Assembly (NCBI GenBank): GCA_964434165.1
Contig: CAYSUS010000005.1
Span: 1-64,000, forward strand
Direction: 5' to 3'
Source: CAYSUS01 sp964434165
GTDB taxonomy: Bacteria; Planctomycetota; Planctomycetia; Pirellulales; Thermoguttaceae
Length of the DNA stretch: 64,000 bases
Shown here: one piece after another, positions 62,634-64,000 of the stretch
Layout: each line of letters starts with the position of its first letter
Position numbering within the stretch: position 1 is the stretch's first letter
Made by a program: the position numbers and the translations under genes
The notes under the pieces: model-generated
Database searches by the model: none
Told to the model about the DNA's origin: nothing
The model's input: the letters and a program-made list of their open reading frames with translations, nothing else

Positions 62634-64000
62634 ATGACCACCCCGCGATCGGTTCTCCGCTCCCGCTTCCTTGCCGCCGCGTGCGTCGGCGCGCTTGCAC
62701 TACTCACCCCGCTTGCGGCCGCCGAGTCGCCCGACAGCCGAACGCTGATGCGCGCGGTCGGCGTCGAGCACGGCGTCCTCGCCGTGCTGGGATGCGGCGA
62801 TGGCCGGCAGTGCGTCGATCTGCACGCGGGCGGGCAGTTCGTCGTCCAGGGCCTGGACCGCGACGCGGAGAAGGTGGCGGCCGCGCGTGGGGCGATCCAA
62901 TCCAAGGGCTGCCTCGGGCCCGTCTCCGTGAGGAGGCTCGCGGGGCCCAAGCTGCCCTATGCCGACAACCTGATCAGCCTCATGGTGGTGGAGGACTCGC
63001 TGGGGATCGAGCGGCAGGAGATGCTCCGTGTGGTCCGCCCGCTCGGCGTGCTGCTAACCCGCGAGGGCGAGACGTGGACGAAGACCGTCAAGCCGTGGCC
63101 CGCCGATCTCGACGAGTGGACGCACTTCCTCCGCGACGCCTCGGGTAATGCCGTGTCGAAGGACGCCCTGGTCGGGCCGCCGCGGCGCTTGCGGTGGTCG
63201 GCCGGCCCTTTGTGGGGGAGGAGCCACGAGATGAACAACAGCTTCCCCGCGCTGGTCACCGCCCGGGGGAGGATCGTGTACGTGTTCGACCGCGGGCTGA
63301 CCGGCATGGAAGACCCGCGCTTGCCCGAGCGCTGGACGCTGATCGCCCGCGATGCGTTCAATGGCACGCTCTTGTGGGAGCGACCCCTGCCGACCTGGGG
63401 AAGCCAGACCTGGGGCAGCCGGGCGCTGCGTTTCTTCGGCGGCAACGTGGCGCGGCGCTTGGTGGCCGACGGGGATTCGCTCTACGTCACGTTCGAGTAC
63501 GGCGGGCCCGTGATGGTGCTCGACGCCGCCACGGGAAAGACCACGAGCCAGATTGCCCGCACCGAGGGCGCCGAGGAGATCCTCGCCCAGGGCGATCACC
63601 TCGTCGTCACGGGCCGCGCGAAGCAGGACGGCAAGCGGGGCGCGGCCTGGATCGCGTGTTACGAGATGCCCGGCGGGAAGCTCGTGTGGAAGAGCGACGT
63701 CCGGAACTACATCCCGCAGCTCACCGCGGCCGGTGACGCCGAAGTGGTCTATCACAACGGCCGGGAGGTGGTCTGCCTGGGGCGCAAGGACGGAACGGTC
63801 CGCTGGAGGGTCGAGGACAAGCCGGCCGCCGACAAGCGCGGCGGGCCAAGAATGCTGCTCGTGGCCGATGGCAAGGCCATCGTCACGTCGCGCCAGGGGA
63901 TCACGGCCCTGGCGATCTCAGACGGCGAGGCGGCCTGGAAGGCGCCCGGCCCGCAGGGCGACTCGATGCGCGACTCCGATCTGTTCGTCGCCCAAGGGGC
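62634..64000 (+). CDS. Exported methyltransferase-like / PQQ beta-propeller protein, N-terminal part
   Basis: At least 455 residues; the gene runs off the right edge. The signal peptide (FLAAACVGALALLTPLAAA) is followed by a Rossmann-type unit resembling SAM methyltransferases (AVLGCGDGRQCVDLHAGGQF, then VQGLDRDAEKVAAAR and LPYADNLISLMVVED). From about residue 160 come PQQ-like blades (ARDAFNGTLLWERPL, LDAATGKTTSQIA, CYEMPGGKLVWKSD, GRKDGTVRWRVED). This fusion is known in planctomycetes but its role is not. The SAM-like part may bind something else, as it is exported. The ATG at 62634 is chosen for the signal peptide; AAGGA lies about 13 bases upstream. Confidence 0.85.
   Translation, partial: MTTPRSVLRSRFLAAACVGALALLTPLAAAESPDSRTLMRAVGVEHGVLAVLGCGDGRQCVDLHAGGQFVVQGLDRDAEKVAAARGAIQSKGCLGPVSVRRLAGPKLPYADNLISLMVVEDSLGIERQEMLRVVRPLGVLLTREGETWTKTVKPWPADLDEWTHFLRDASGNAVSKDALVGPPRRLRWSAGPLWGRSHEMNNSFPALVTARGRIVYVFDRGLTGMEDPRLPERWTLIARDAFNGTLLWERPLPTWGSQTWGSRALRFFGGNVARRLVADGDSLYVTFEYGGPVMVLDAATGKTTSQIARTEGAEEILAQGDHLVVTGRAKQDGKRGAAWIACYEMPGGKLVWKSDVRNYIPQLTAAGDAEVVYHNGREVVCLGRKDGTVRWRVEDKPAADKRGGPRMLLVADGKAIVTSRQGITALAISDGEAAWKAPGPQGDSMRDSDLFVAQG

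Overview
This window looks like chromosomal DNA of a high-GC planctomycete, most likely from the Pirellulales or a related order. I infer this from the protein families, not from any database comparison. The indicators are many secreted proteins with Tat or lipoprotein signals, several PQQ-like beta-propellers (one with an SLA1 homology domain), an NPCBM protein, J-domain-like membrane proteins, a DUF1080 protein, a Gfo/Idh/MocA oxidoreductase with a Tat signal, paired clpP genes behind trigger factor, and small lipoproteins of planctomycete type. I see no insertion sequence, prophage, integron or CRISPR array.

Layout. Positions 1-14.4 kb hold the start of a cysteine synthase-like gene, a truncated Uma2 gene, a proteasome-fold protein, a sugar dehydrogenase-like protein, SHD1/PQQ and acetyltransferase genes, a small membrane protein, a small lipoprotein, a large exported CHAT protein, a DUF1080 protein, a broken Uma2 gene, and a response regulator/histidine kinase pair behind a near-consensus promoter. 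Positions 15-25 kb hold mnmG, an SNF2 helicase coupled to an unknown gene, two PQQ propellers, a double [4Fe-4S] protein, a methyltransferase and an FHA protein. Positions 25-37 kb hold exported hydrolase and isomerase genes, two overlapping methyltransferases, a lipase-like/deacetylase-like pair, an intact Uma2 gene, class II DAHP synthase and a flippase-like membrane protein. Positions 37-51.6 kb hold large envelope proteins: a pseudo-zincin with NPCBM, two tandem J-like transmembrane paralogues with different C-terminal domains, a TPR/polysaccharide-export pair and a second FHA protein. Positions 51.9-55 kb hold tRNA-Gly(GCC), tig, clpP and clpP.

The most interesting region is 56.5-62.4 kb, a closely spaced plus-strand set: a Fur/PerR-type regulator, bacterioferritin, a thioredoxin-type peroxiredoxin, a single protein joining a 2-Cys peroxiredoxin to a Ser/Thr protein kinase, a rubredoxin/three-TM/diheme cytochrome c protein, and a membrane-anchored glutamate-synthase-like flavoprotein. 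Together they suggest a peroxide and iron stress operon that combines iron storage, peroxide removal, electron transfer across the membrane, and a kinase that may read peroxide directly through its fused peroxiredoxin. The window ends inside an exported protein with a methyltransferase-like domain followed by a PQQ propeller.
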